Of a stretch of 64,000 bases of DNA, positions 33,093-43,650 are shown one piece after another. The notes below the pieces were generated by a model. It worked only from the letters and a program-made list of their open reading frames with translations. It was not told where the DNA came from and ran no database searches. The first letter of the stretch is position 1, and each line of letters starts with the position of its first letter. Source of the stretch: an uncultured Anaeroplasmataceae bacterium (GTDB lineage Bacteria; Bacillota_I; Bacilli_A; Acholeplasmatales; Anaeroplasmataceae). A program made the translations under genes and the position numbers. The stretch is taken from positions 1 through 64,000 of the forward strand of contig CALVBA010000004.1 of the NCBI GenBank assembly GCA_944325695.1, given 5' to 3'.

Positions 33093-34733
33093 ATGAAAGA
33101 AATTTCAAACTTTATTAAAACGATAATGGAAAAAGATTTAAAAGATGGAAAAGTAAACGAAATTATTACACGTTTTCCACCAGAACCAAATGCATATTTA
33201 CATATTGGTCATGCAAGAGCGATTATTACGAATTTTGAACTAGCTAAATGTTTCAATGGGAAAACAAATTTACGTTTCGATGATACAAATCCAGTAAAAG
33301 AAGACCAAGAATTTGTTGATGCAATTGTTGAAGATTTAAAGTGGCTTGGATATACACCAAATAATGTTTTTTATGGTTCAGATTACTTTGAAGAAACATA
33401 TGAAAAAGCTGTTTTATTGATTAAAAAAGGGTTAGCGTTTGTTTGTGATTTATCACAAGAAGAAATGACAAAATATCGTGGAACATTAACTGAACCTGGA
33501 ACACCTTCACCTTACCGTAATCGTAGTATTGAAGAAAATTTACAATTATTTGCTGAAATGCGTGCTGGAAAATATAAAGATGGTGAAAAAGTTTTACGCG
33601 CTAAGATTGATATGGCAAGTCCAAATATTAACATGCGTGATCCTGTTTTATATCGTATTATTCACACTCATCACCACCGTCAAGGTGATAAATGGTGTAT
33701 TTTCCCAATGTATGATTTTGCTCACCCACTACAAGATGCTTTTGAAGGTATTACGCATTCTTTATGTTCGATTGAATATGATAATCACCGTCCACTTTAT
33801 GATTGGGTAGTTGATAATACTGAGTGTGAACATATTCCACATCAATATGAATTTGGTCGCTTGAATATTACAAATACTATTATGTCAAAACGATATTTAA
33901 AACAGTTAGTAGACACTAAAAGTGTTATCGGATATGATGATCCACGTATGCCAACTTTAGTTGGATTAAAACGTCGCGGATTTACTCCTGAAGCTATTAA
34001 GAATTTTATTTTAGAAACGGGGTTATCTCGCGTTAATTCTACGACAAATAGCGAAATGTTAGAACATTTTTTAAGAGAAGATTTAAAACTTAAGACAGTG
34101 CGTCCACATGCTATTTTAGATCCATTAAAGGTTGTTGTTACAAATTATCCAGAAGGGCAAATTGAATATTTGCCATGTATCAATAACAGTGAAAATGAAG
34201 AGTTAGGGACACGTCAAATTGCATTTTCTAAATACTTATATATTGAACGTGAAGATTTCTTAGAAGAAAAACCGAATAAAAAATGGAAACGTTTATCAAA
34301 AGATTTAGAAGTTCGTTTAATGCATGCATACTTTGTAAAATGTAATGAAGTTATCAAAGATGAAAATGGTAATATTATTGAAATTCATGTTACATATGAT
34401 CCGAATACTAAAAGTGGTAGTGGATTTAATGAAAGAAAACCAAATGGAAATATTCACTTTGTGGAAGCAACAACAGCTAAAAAAGCGACATTTAATGTTT
34501 TTGAGCCGTTAATTTTAGATGAAACTGAAGAAACAAAGGAATTATCTTTTATGGAACGATTAAATAAAGATTCATGGAAGGTATTTGAAGGATATGTTGA
34601 ATCATTTTTACAAGATACTAAACCTTTTGATAAATATCAATTTGTTCGTAATGGGTATTATCAAACAGATAAAGATTCAACACCTGAACATTTAATTTTC
34701 AACAAAACATGTGGTTTAAAATCATCATTTTAA
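33093..34733 (+). CDS. glnS: Glutaminyl-tRNA synthetase
   Basis: Class I synthetase charging tRNA(Gln) directly. The HIGH motif is in PPEPNAYLHIGHAR (about 30-43), the KMSKS-like loop reads IMSKRYL (264 onward), and FDDTNPVKEDQEFV, RDPVLYRIIHTHHH and the C-terminal anticodon-binding beta-barrels are GlnRS-like. It is 546 residues, like the E. coli enzyme. Direct GlnRS is uncommon in Bacilli, most of which use GatCAB with a non-discriminating GluRS, so this gene may be of foreign origin or mark a lineage without that route. AAAGGAG precedes the ATG. Confidence 0.95.
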   Translation: MKEISNFIKTIMEKDLKDGKVNEIITRFPPEPNAYLHIGHARAIITNFELAKCFNGKTNLRFDDTNPVKEDQEFVDAIVEDLKWLGYTPNNVFYGSDYFEETYEKAVLLIKKGLAFVCDLSQEEMTKYRGTLTEPGTPSPYRNRSIEENLQLFAEMRAGKYKDGEKVLRAKIDMASPNINMRDPVLYRIIHTHHHRQGDKWCIFPMYDFAHPLQDAFEGITHSLCSIEYDNHRPLYDWVVDNTECEHIPHQYEFGRLNITNTIMSKRYLKQLVDTKSVIGYDDPRMPTLVGLKRRGFTPEAIKNFILETGLSRVNSTTNSEMLEHFLREDLKLKTVRPHAILDPLKVVVTNYPEGQIEYLPCINNSENEELGTRQIAFSKYLYIEREDFLEEKPNKKWKRLSKDLEVRLMHAYFVKCNEVIKDENGNIIEIHVTYDPNTKSGSGFNERKPNGNIHFVEATTAKKATFNVFEPLILDETEETKELSFMERLNKDSWKVFEGYVESFLQDTKPFDKYQFVRNGYYQTDKDSTPEHLIFNKTCGLKSSF

Positions 34734-34741
34734 TTTATAAG

Positions 34742-34771
34742 ACCAAGGTCAATTATGATCTTGGTTTTTTT
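34742..34771 (+). terminator. Terminator after glnS
   Basis: 9-bp stem ACCAAGGTC/GATCTTGGT with one G-U pair, loop AATTAT, then T6-7. Confidence 0.87.
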
Positions 34772-34869
34772 ATTTTTTACAGGATATTTAAAATATATAT
34801 TTTTTTTTTTAAAATTAACTTATTAATCATTATAAATATAATAAAAAAAATAAAAATTTATAAAATATA

Positions 34870-34884
34870 TTGAAAACGCATTCA
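34870..34884 (+). promoter_or_regulatory. Catabolite-response element (cre) 1
   Basis: TTGAAAACGCATTCA matches every position of the Bacillus cre consensus WTGNAANCGNWWNCW. It covers the -35 of the following promoter, so bound CcpA would repress. Confidence 0.75.
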
Positions 34885-34898
34885 TATAATGGTATTAT
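34870..34898 (+). promoter_or_regulatory. Promoter of the 241-residue lipoprotein and pectin methylesterase genes
   Basis: TTGAAA (34870-34875), 17-base spacer, TATTAT (34893-34898). A second candidate -10, TATAAT, is at 34885-34890. The preceding 100 bases (34771-34870) are almost pure A/T with long A and T runs, like an UP element. Confidence 0.65.
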
Positions 34899-34932
34899 AA
34901 AAGTAATTTAAGAATGAAAGCGAGGCAATATA

Positions 34933-35658
34933 ATGAGTTTATTTAAAAAAGTTATGTATTTAATAGGAGCAGGGATGGTTTGCATTGGTCTTGCAGCTTG
35001 TGAACAAACACAACAATCATCATCAACACCTTCAAATAGCTCTAGTAATTTAACTTCTTCAAGTACATCAAGTAGTTCTTCTTCATCAAGTAGTTCAAGC
35101 TCTTCAAGCAGTTCTTCTTCAAGTAGTTCAACACTTCCAGATATAACTAGTTCTACTGAAGATAATTCAAGTACTACAGATAGTAATCCAGGGGAAGTAA
35201 CTGAAGAGGCTACAGTAATCGAATATACATTTACAGAAACTGATGTTGCATCAATTGAAGCAACTACACAATTTGGAGAATTTACAGTTTATGCGGCATC
35301 ATCAGGAACAGCTGTTACTATTGATTTAAATAAGAAAACACTAGATGATCTTTCTTTTACCACAAGATGTAAATTAGGTGGAGCTGCCAAAGTCGGTGAA
35401 ACTAAAGAACGCGTTATATCATTTACCGCAACAGGTGCCGGTCAAATTACTGTTTATTGTATGGCATCAAGCAGTACTGCAACTAGAATTTTAAATTTAT
35501 ATAACGAACAAGGGGAAGTAATTTCATTTAATGATCAAGTTTTAGGAGATCGTTTATATGCGATAACACTAACATTTGATACAGCTGGTACTTATTATTT
35601 TGGTTGTCAGGAAAGTGGACTTAATGTTTATGGAATGACGGCTAGTTTTAAAGCATAA
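34933..35658 (+). CDS. Serine-linker lipoprotein with a carbohydrate-binding-like domain
   Basis: A 241-residue exported lipoprotein. The signal peptide ends in the lipobox LAAC (Cys23), followed by a linker of almost pure serine (about 28-70), a Thr/Ser/Asp stretch, and one beta-rich domain (about 95-241: AGQITVYCMASSSTATRILNLYN and TFDTAGTYYFGCQESGLNVYG). Such domains accompany pectate lyases and pectinesterases and probably bind polysaccharide. No catalytic domain is present. It is the first gene of the cre-controlled unit, with the pectin methylesterase gene 41 bases on. Function is inferred from fold pattern and context. Confidence 0.8.
   Translation: MSLFKKVMYLIGAGMVCIGLAACEQTQQSSSTPSNSSSNLTSSSTSSSSSSSSSSSSSSSSSSSSSTLPDITSSTEDNSSTTDSNPGEVTEEATVIEYTFTETDVASIEATTQFGEFTVYAASSGTAVTIDLNKKTLDDLSFTTRCKLGGAAKVGETKERVISFTATGAGQITVYCMASSSTATRILNLYNEQGEVISFNDQVLGDRLYAITLTFDTAGTYYFGCQESGLNVYGMTASFKA
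35086..35112 (+). repeat. Copy A of a 27-base exact repeat in serine-linker DNA
   Basis: This 27-base piece of the poly-serine coding stretch recurs exactly at 35832-35858 in the next gene, 746 bases downstream in the same orientation. Surrounding DNA (35041-35135) is low-complexity TCA/AGT/TCT/AGC codons. Confidence 0.85.
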
Positions 35659-35699
35659 AACTAATTTTAAATTAAAGAAAATAGAGGTAGAAAATAAAA

Positions 35700-38600
35700 A
35701 TGGGAAAATTTAAAAAAATTATTTATTCATTAGGGTTAGCAATAACTTGTGTTTCTTTAGTAGGATGTGAAGAAAAACAACCATCATCTAGTGAAACACC
35801 ATCAAGCGAAATTTCAAGCAGTTCTAATAGTTCAAGTAGTTCAAGCTCTTCAAGCAGTACAGATGTGGAAAATCCAGATGTAGAACTTGAAGAAGTAACA
35901 GTAAAAGCTGATTTACTTGGTTGTGCAGAACAATTAGGAGAAAAAGTTAAACCGACAGAAGATTTTGTATGGGGAAGATTCACTTTCTCTCCAGGAGTTT
36001 ATTTTGAAAGTAACAGTTCTAGCAATGGACCATGTATTAATACGCAAAATAAAGAACATGCGATTAAATTTACTTTAGCTGGTCCTGGTAGTGTTAGTTT
36101 CGACTTTAAAAATGCGGGAGCTAAAAACTTTAAATTAGTCTTAACAAAAGACGGAGAAATTTGTCAAGAAACAGAAGAATTTACAAAAGAAGAAACAACA
36201 GCTATCGCTCCTTTTGAATTTAAAGATTTAGAAGCAGGAACATATACTTTATATTCATCAGGACAATCAATTAGAATTTGGAATTTACAATTTACTGAAA
36301 AAGTTGCTAAAGGTGAAGTAACGGGAATTGAAATTCAAACAGAAGGAACAAAGGAATTCTTACAAGGACAAGAATTTAATAATAATGGTTTAAATGTATT
36401 TAAAGTTTATAGTAATGGACGTAAAGATGCCCTTACTTTAAGTGATTTAGAAATTGATTCAACAGCATTTAATCCTAATGAAGCTGGTGAATATGAAATT
36501 ATCGTTCGTCTAAAAGACACTGAATTTGAAGCTTATTATAAAGTTTCAGTATTCCAAGCGGAATCAATTGTTATGTATGATTACACATTAAGTTCAAGTC
36601 GAATTACACAACCATTACAACGTGTATTCTTAAAAGATAGTGAATTTAATGCGAATAACTTAGTTGTTAAGGCCTTAGCTAAATCAAAAGATGGAACAAA
36701 ACAAAGAGAATTTGTTTTAGATAGCTCAGCATACACTTTAAGTACAGTTGACTTAACAACAACAGGAACTAAAACAGTTGAAATTAGTTATAATAATTTA
36801 AAAACTAGTTATGATATTCATGTAGTTGAAAATGTTTTAACTGATGAAAATGCTATTATTCGTGTTGATGCAAATGCAACTGAAGTAGGAGTAATTAATC
36901 ATGAATCATATGGTCAAATTGCTCAATTTAAGTCAATTAATGATGCTGTTAAATATTTAGAGTTATCAAATGTTAAAAATAGTACACGTAAGACAATTTA
37001 TCTAGCTGATGGAACATATGAAGAAAAAGTTGAAATTAATATTCCAAATATTTCATTACTTGGAGAAAGTCAAGATAAATCAAAAGTTATTATTACTTAT
37101 GATGCTTTAGCAGGTATTACTGATGCTACTGGAAAAATGGGACACAGTACTGATGGAAGTGCTACTATGTCAGTTCGTAGCTCAGCTTCAGGATTCATCG
37201 GTAAAGATTTTACTGTAATGAATTATTATAATACACATGAACGTTATTTAGAATCATTAAAGATTACTTCTGATTCTCAAGCTGTAGCATGTTTAGTGCA
37301 AGCAGATAAATCAATCTTTGAAAATGTTAAATTCTCATCATATCATGATACTTTATATGCGCAAATTAATCGTCAATACTATTTAAATTGTGAAATTGAA
37401 GGTCGTACTGATTATATCTTCGGATACAATGCTACTGCATATTTCAAAGGATGTACAATTCGCTCTATCGGGGCTGGTGTAACAGAGAAAAATGGAGGAT
37501 ATATTGTAGCTACTAAAGGATATAGTTCATCAATTAATGAAGATGGAATTAATTATGGATATATTTTTGATGAATGTATCTTAACAGGGGATGAAAATGT
37601 TCAAGCTGGTAGTGTATCAATCGCTCGTGGTTGGGGAGACAATATGTCAGTGATGGTAATGAACTCTACAATTGGAGCTCAATTCTCTAAAAAAGCATTT
37701 AAAGATGATTCAACTGATTTAAATTATCGCTATTCACAAATGAACTCAAAACCATTTGCTAGTTTATTATTAGAATATAATAATACAGGTGAAGGAGCTA
37801 TTTTAGCAGAGGAAACAGAATTAATTGAAAAATTAAAAACTGAAACATGTACTATTGTAACTGATGCAACATTAGCTAGTAAATACAATGACTTTAGCGA
37901 AATTTTTGGTAAAACAAACGGTAAAGTAACATACTTAGAAGATTGGGTACCTTTTGCCGATGCTGAAGTTGAAACTTATGTTTGGGGATTAATGTTTGAT
38001 GGCGGAACGCATGAATCTGATTACGTTGAAACATGGAAAGCTGAAGATGCAAGTGGTAAAGATACATATAGCAATAAATTGTTAAATGGAGCTTTATTAA
38101 ATGGAACTTTTAGAAATAATGGTTCTTCAGTACAATTGGCACAAAATAGTACAATTAGCTTTAAAGTTAAAAAAGGAGCATTAGTATCTATTAAAGGACA
38201 TGATGCTTCATATGGTATTTTCGATGTTAATGGTGTTGAAATGGCTGGAAGCTATGAATTTACAGCTGAAGAAGATATGGTTGTTGTAATTACTGCAAAT
38301 ACTGCTTCTAATTCATACATTACACAAATTATTGTTTCACAAGATTCAATAGTAGAACCAATGGAAACAACTACAACTACTAGTTGGTATTTTGATGGAA
38401 CAGGAGCAAGTAGTGAAACTGACTTCACAACAACTGAAGAAATTAAAAATGCTGTTCAAGAATTTGGTGCATTAAAAATTGATGCGACTAACGGAAGAGT
38501 TTCTTACTCAGGATCATATTATAGTCGTTTTGAAGGAGAAATTATTATTACAATTAATGTCTTAGCTGGCGATGAGTTGTTAATTAATGCATTCAGTACA

Positions 38601-38747
38601 GGATATAACTATACTGTAAATGGTATTAAAGCTGATAGTGAATCATTTAGTTACAAAGTTGAACAAGATGGAGTATTAACAATTAAAGTTGAAGCTTCAA
38701 CTACAGCTAACATTCGTAATATTAAATTAATTTCACCACTTCGATAA
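35700..38747 (+). CDS. Modular pectin methylesterase lipoprotein (CE8)
   Basis: A 1015-residue surface enzyme that removes methyl esters from pectin. After the lipobox LVGC (Cys23) come a serine linker (28-53), a beta-sandwich domain (about 65-200), two Ig-like domains (about 208-285 and 287-376), the pectinesterase beta-helix (about 388-720) and two C-terminal carbohydrate-binding-like domains (about 735-885 and 895-1015). CE8 active-site elements are present: Q527 (DSQAVA), D550 (SYHDTLYA), D571 (RTDYIFG) and R643/W645 (ARGW). It is co-transcribed with the small lipoprotein and ends at a terminator. No LPXTG or S-layer domain, so anchoring is by lipid. Confidence 0.92.
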   Translation: MGKFKKIIYSLGLAITCVSLVGCEEKQPSSSETPSSEISSSSNSSSSSSSSSSTDVENPDVELEEVTVKADLLGCAEQLGEKVKPTEDFVWGRFTFSPGVYFESNSSSNGPCINTQNKEHAIKFTLAGPGSVSFDFKNAGAKNFKLVLTKDGEICQETEEFTKEETTAIAPFEFKDLEAGTYTLYSSGQSIRIWNLQFTEKVAKGEVTGIEIQTEGTKEFLQGQEFNNNGLNVFKVYSNGRKDALTLSDLEIDSTAFNPNEAGEYEIIVRLKDTEFEAYYKVSVFQAESIVMYDYTLSSSRITQPLQRVFLKDSEFNANNLVVKALAKSKDGTKQREFVLDSSAYTLSTVDLTTTGTKTVEISYNNLKTSYDIHVVENVLTDENAIIRVDANATEVGVINHESYGQIAQFKSINDAVKYLELSNVKNSTRKTIYLADGTYEEKVEINIPNISLLGESQDKSKVIITYDALAGITDATGKMGHSTDGSATMSVRSSASGFIGKDFTVMNYYNTHERYLESLKITSDSQAVACLVQADKSIFENVKFSSYHDTLYAQINRQYYLNCEIEGRTDYIFGYNATAYFKGCTIRSIGAGVTEKNGGYIVATKGYSSSINEDGINYGYIFDECILTGDENVQAGSVSIARGWGDNMSVMVMNSTIGAQFSKKAFKDDSTDLNYRYSQMNSKPFASLLLEYNNTGEGAILAEETELIEKLKTETCTIVTDATLASKYNDFSEIFGKTNGKVTYLEDWVPFADAEVETYVWGLMFDGGTHESDYVETWKAEDASGKDTYSNKLLNGALLNGTFRNNGSSVQLAQNSTISFKVKKGALVSIKGHDASYGIFDVNGVEMAGSYEFTAEEDMVVVITANTASNSYITQIIVSQDSIVEPMETTTTTSWYFDGTGASSETDFTTTEEIKNAVQEFGALKIDATNGRVSYSGSYYSRFEGEIIITINVLAGDELLINAFSTGYNYTVNGIKADSESFSYKVEQDGVLTIKVEASTTANIRNIKLISPLR
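35832..35858 (+). repeat. Copy B of the 27-base exact repeat in serine-linker DNA
   Basis: Identical to 35086-35112; encodes part of the serine linker of the pectin methylesterase. Confidence 0.85.
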
Positions 38748-38753
38748 TTAATG

Positions 38754-38783
38754 ATAGACTCACAATAAGTGAGTCTATTTTTT
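38754..38783 (+). terminator. Terminator after the pectin methylesterase gene
   Basis: Perfect 10-bp stem ATAGACTCAC/GTGAGTCTAT, loop AATAA, T5-6. Confidence 0.93.
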
Positions 38784-38805
38784 ATAATACGGAATAAAAA
38801 ACCTT

Positions 38806-38820
38806 ATGAAAACGCTTGCG
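38806..38820 (+). promoter_or_regulatory. Catabolite-response element (cre) 2
   Basis: ATGAAAACGCTTGCG fits the cre consensus except the last base. It overlaps the -35 of the pectate lyase promoter. Confidence 0.68.
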
Positions 38821-38844
38821 ATAAGTGGAAAATAATGTTATGAT
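38816..38844 (+). promoter_or_regulatory. Promoter of the PL1 pectate lyase gene
   Basis: TTGCGA (38816-38821), 17-base spacer, TATGAT (38839-38844) with a TGT extension, lying between and overlapping two cre sites. Confidence 0.68.
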
Positions 38845-38857
38845 GTAAGCGCTTATA
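38843..38857 (+). promoter_or_regulatory. Catabolite-response element (cre) 3
   Basis: ATGTAAGCGCTTATA, one base from the classic TGTAAGCGCTTACA, with a perfect TAAGCGCTTA palindrome. It covers the end of the -10 and the expected transcription start; its centre is 37 bases from that of cre 2. Confidence 0.75.
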
Positions 38858-38882
38858 AAATTAGTGTGTGAGGAGAGAAAAA

Positions 38883-40520
38883 ATGAAAAAGAAATTTTTA
38901 AGTGTTTTAGCCACAACCGCTGTTTTAGCGAGTCTTGCTGGTTGTCAAAATCAAGAACTATCATCAAGCAATTCTTCAAGTAGTGATTTTATTGGAAGTA
39001 GCAGTAGTAGTCAAAATGAAGAAGGTATCGGTATTATTAATATGACTAGATATAATGCTGATGGATTTGCATCAGGTAAAATTAGTAATCGTTTAATTTC
39101 TGAAACGGATACAAAACAGTATGTCAAAGTTAGTACACCGATGGAATTTTTAGATGCATTAAAACAAACAAATGCTGATGGTGAATACGAAGTTAAAGTA
39201 ATCGAAGTTATGAATGATTTAGAGTTAGGCTATAATGAAATTGGTCAGGATGTTATTGATAAATATAACAATAATGGATTAACTAATTTTGTTAAAAATA
39301 GAGTATATGTAGGTTCTAGTTTATTTAATGAAGTAGGAGTTTCACAAATTGAGATATCTAATCGTGAAAATTTAACTATTTATAGTAAAAACGGGGCTAA
39401 GATTAAACATGCTGGGTTTAAAATTACGCGTTGTAAAGATGTATCTATTCGTAATTTACAATTTGATGAATTATGGGAATGGGAAGATACAGCGACAAAT
39501 GCATCTGGTAAAATTGGGGATTATGACCGCCATGGATGGTCTTATTTTAAGATTAATTTTTCTGAAAATATTTGGTTTGACCACTGCACATTTGGAAAAG
39601 CTTATGACGGTTTAATCGATTCTGAAAATGAATCAAAAGGAATTCATATTTCATGGTGTCAATTTTTAGGAGGCGATGTTTCTGAAGGAAGTTACATTTA
39701 TGAGATGATGGATGAAGTAAAAGCTCATTATAATCTAAGAAAACAAATTGAAGCAGGAGAAATTACTGCACCAGAAGATTATGATTTAGAAAAAAATAAA
39801 TATTATGCTTTTTTAAGAGACAGCGGTATTTCCCATGAAGTTATATTAAATGCTATTTGTGCTCCACAAAAGAAAGGTTTCTTAATTGGTGGTGGGGATA
39901 CTCCAGATGATGATCAATGGAAGAGTAATAAAACGATGAGTTTTTCTATTGCTAACTCATATTTTAAAAATTTACAAGATCGTCTTCCACGTGTTCGTGG
40001 TGCAAATGCTTATGTTTACAATACTATTTTAGATTGTGAAAGCTTCTATGAAGCTCGTATGAGTATTAAAAATATGGATAATTATGATGAAATTATGGCT
40101 ACTGTTAGTGCTAATTCATGGAAGCTAGCCTTAGTAAGTCAAGGTATGGTAACGACAAATGAAGCAGCAGTAAAATATGAAAATGTAATTTTTAAAGGTG
40201 TTTCTGAAGCGATTAAAGCAAATAACAAAGATAATTCTAATACAAGATTTACAGGTAAATATTGTGTTGAAAATTCACGATATATTTTAGGTGATTATGT
40301 TTATACTGGAAACAGTGGAGAATTAAATACTCCATGGGTTAATGTTAGACATACACCAACAATTGATTTTAGATGGAATACAGAAGGTGGAATTGAACCA
40401 TTTAATGTTGAAAAAATTGATCTTGATAATTTAGAAAAAGATTTATTAGACCCTCTATATGGTTCAGGAAGTGGAGTTTTAACTTTCGGGGATTCATTCT
40501 GGTTAAAAGCAAAATATTAA
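38883..40520 (+). CDS. Pectate lyase lipoprotein, polysaccharide lyase family 1-like
   Basis: A 545-residue surface enzyme cleaving de-esterified polygalacturonate by beta-elimination. The signal peptide ends LAGC (Cys21), then a short serine linker (27-43). PL1 landmarks are IWFDHCTF (230-237), YDGLID (241-246) and the catalytic-arginine segment DRLPRVRGANAYVYN (366-380). A helical insertion (about 270-315) interrupts the beta-helix between the calcium region and the arginine segment. The ATG at 38883 follows AGGAGA by five bases; an in-frame GTG five codons earlier precedes that site. It has its own promoter with two cre sites. Confidence 0.9.
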   Translation: MKKKFLSVLATTAVLASLAGCQNQELSSSNSSSSDFIGSSSSSQNEEGIGIINMTRYNADGFASGKISNRLISETDTKQYVKVSTPMEFLDALKQTNADGEYEVKVIEVMNDLELGYNEIGQDVIDKYNNNGLTNFVKNRVYVGSSLFNEVGVSQIEISNRENLTIYSKNGAKIKHAGFKITRCKDVSIRNLQFDELWEWEDTATNASGKIGDYDRHGWSYFKINFSENIWFDHCTFGKAYDGLIDSENESKGIHISWCQFLGGDVSEGSYIYEMMDEVKAHYNLRKQIEAGEITAPEDYDLEKNKYYAFLRDSGISHEVILNAICAPQKKGFLIGGGDTPDDDQWKSNKTMSFSIANSYFKNLQDRLPRVRGANAYVYNTILDCESFYEARMSIKNMDNYDEIMATVSANSWKLALVSQGMVTTNEAAVKYENVIFKGVSEAIKANNKDNSNTRFTGKYCVENSRYILGDYVYTGNSGELNTPWVNVRHTPTIDFRWNTEGGIEPFNVEKIDLDNLEKDLLDPLYGSGSGVLTFGDSFWLKAKY

Positions 40521-40541
40521 TTAATTTTAGATAATAAAATA

Positions 40542-40586
40542 CCTCCAAACTAGACTAATACCTATTAAGTCTATTTTGGGGGTTTT
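40542..40586 (+). terminator. Terminator after the PL1 gene
   Basis: A 15-position stem (40542-40556 with 40568-40582, one C-T mismatch and one T-G pair), 11-base loop, followed by TTTT. Confidence 0.85.
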
Positions 40587-40621
40587 ATTTTGTTGTAACA
40601 GTAGAAATTAAACTAAAAAAA

Positions 40622-40630
40622 TGTTATGAT
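40622..40630 (+). promoter_or_regulatory. Extended -10 promoter of the MATE gene
   Basis: TGTTATGAT, the same form as at the PL1 gene; TAGAAA at 17-base spacing is a poor -35. No cre site is visible. Confidence 0.5.
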
Positions 40631-40661
40631 AATAATTGAAGTCTTTTTTTTGGAGGGTTTT

Positions 40662-41993
40662 ATGGATATCTTAAATACAAAGGTAAAAAAGCTTTATAAT
40701 AGTTATTTATTTCCATCTTTAATAGCAGGAATGGTTATTTCAATATATGCTTTTGTTGATACAATTGCGGTTGGACAATCTGAAGGTCCAAATGGGGCAG
40801 CAGCTTTAGCTATTATTAATCCACTTTTTAGTATTTCCAGTTTAATTGGAATGCTTTTTGGTGTCGGTGGATCGGTTTTATATGCTCAAGCTAAAGGTGA
40901 GAAAGATGATAAAAAAGGTCGACTTTATTTTACTGCATCACTTTGGCTATTTATCGGTGTTATGGCTATCTGTTGGCTTTTTGTCATTCTTTTTTATCGT
41001 GAAATTCTTTATTTTTTTGGTGGAGATGAAAATCTGATGCCATTAATTTTAGAATATGGAATATGGATTGTTTATAGTTTTCCATCTTTTGCCTTATCAA
41101 TTTATTTATCAAGTCTTATTCGAGCTGATGGAAATCCTAAATTGGTTATGCGGGCAGTCGTATTTGGTGGGTTAGTTAATATTTTTGGCGATTGGTTTTT
41201 TGTTTTTCCTCTTAAAATGGGTATTGAAGGGGCTGCAATTGCTACAGTATTGGGAAGTTTAGTTCAAGTGCTAATTTTAATATCATATTTTTTTCATAAA
41301 AACTGTCATTTGCGACTAACAAAATTGCTTAATCCATTAAAAGATTTATCCAAAACGACAATAATTGGATTTAGTGCAAGTATTATTGAACTTGCATTCA
41401 TTGTTTTATCAATTATGCTAAACAAACAAGTTATGCTTTATGGTGATGCCACTACATTAGCTGTTTTTGGTGTAGCTTGTACGTGTTCGATGATGTTTCA
41501 GAAATTGTTTACAGGAGCATCACAAGCCATGCAACCGATTGTGGCAGCTAATTTTTCTGCTTCTAATCAAAGTCGTGTAAAAGAAACATTTAAATTATCG
41601 ATGCAAACAGTAATTATTATGGGAATTATTTGTACATTATTAGGAATTTTATTCCCAGAAGCAATTATTAAATTATTTATTGATGTTACTCAAGATGTTT
41701 TAAATGTAGGACCTTCCATTATAAGAATTTATTTTTTATCTTTTTTATTTATGGGAGTAAATATTCTAGCAACCTTTTATCTTCAATCTATTATGTTTAC
41801 GAGGTTATCGAATATCTTAGCTTTATTGCGTGGACTTTTTATCAGTTGTTTATTATTATTGATACTACCACACTTTATTGGTGTCAGTGGTGTTTGGTGG
41901 GCAGTTGTTTTAACAGAAGTTATTACTGTTTTTATTACTGTTGCGGTATTATTTGGGGTTATGCGCACAAGAAAGACTGTTTATGGCGGTTAA
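40662..41993 (+). CDS. MATE family multidrug/cation efflux transporter
   Basis: A 443-residue membrane protein with about twelve helices and the MATE pattern: PSLIAGMVISIYAFVDTIAVGQSEGPNGAAALAIINPLF, then LSSLIRADGNPKLVMRAVVFGGLVNIFGDWFFVF, with the second half repeating the first. It resembles MepA-type Na+/H+ antiporters of Firmicutes. The ATG at 40662 is set by GGAGGG four bases upstream. It lies among the pectinase genes but has its own promoter; its substrate cannot be deduced. Confidence 0.92.
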   Translation: MDILNTKVKKLYNSYLFPSLIAGMVISIYAFVDTIAVGQSEGPNGAAALAIINPLFSISSLIGMLFGVGGSVLYAQAKGEKDDKKGRLYFTASLWLFIGVMAICWLFVILFYREILYFFGGDENLMPLILEYGIWIVYSFPSFALSIYLSSLIRADGNPKLVMRAVVFGGLVNIFGDWFFVFPLKMGIEGAAIATVLGSLVQVLILISYFFHKNCHLRLTKLLNPLKDLSKTTIIGFSASIIELAFIVLSIMLNKQVMLYGDATTLAVFGVACTCSMMFQKLFTGASQAMQPIVAANFSASNQSRVKETFKLSMQTVIIMGIICTLLGILFPEAIIKLFIDVTQDVLNVGPSIIRIYFLSFLFMGVNILATFYLQSIMFTRLSNILALLRGLFISCLLLLILPHFIGVSGVWWAVVLTEVITVFITVAVLFGVMRTRKTVYGG

Positions 41994-42018
41994 AATTAGT
42001 GCAATATATATAATTTTT

Positions 42019-42027
42019 TGATATAAT
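42019..42027 (+). promoter_or_regulatory. Extended -10 promoter of the ABC-F and pcrA genes
   Basis: TGATATAAT, 31 bases before the ATG; no good -35. Confidence 0.5.
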
Positions 42028-42055
42028 ATTAATGTTTGCAATGAAAGGATGATAA

Positions 42056-43636
<1,581 letters not shown>

Positions 43637-43650
43637 GAAGGAGGGTTTCT

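Noticed and set aside
35041-35145. Repetitive DNA that could look like a CRISPR or tandem array
   Set aside because: It is in frame and encodes a serine linker with mixed TCA/AGT/TCT/AGC codons; there are no spacers or regular period.
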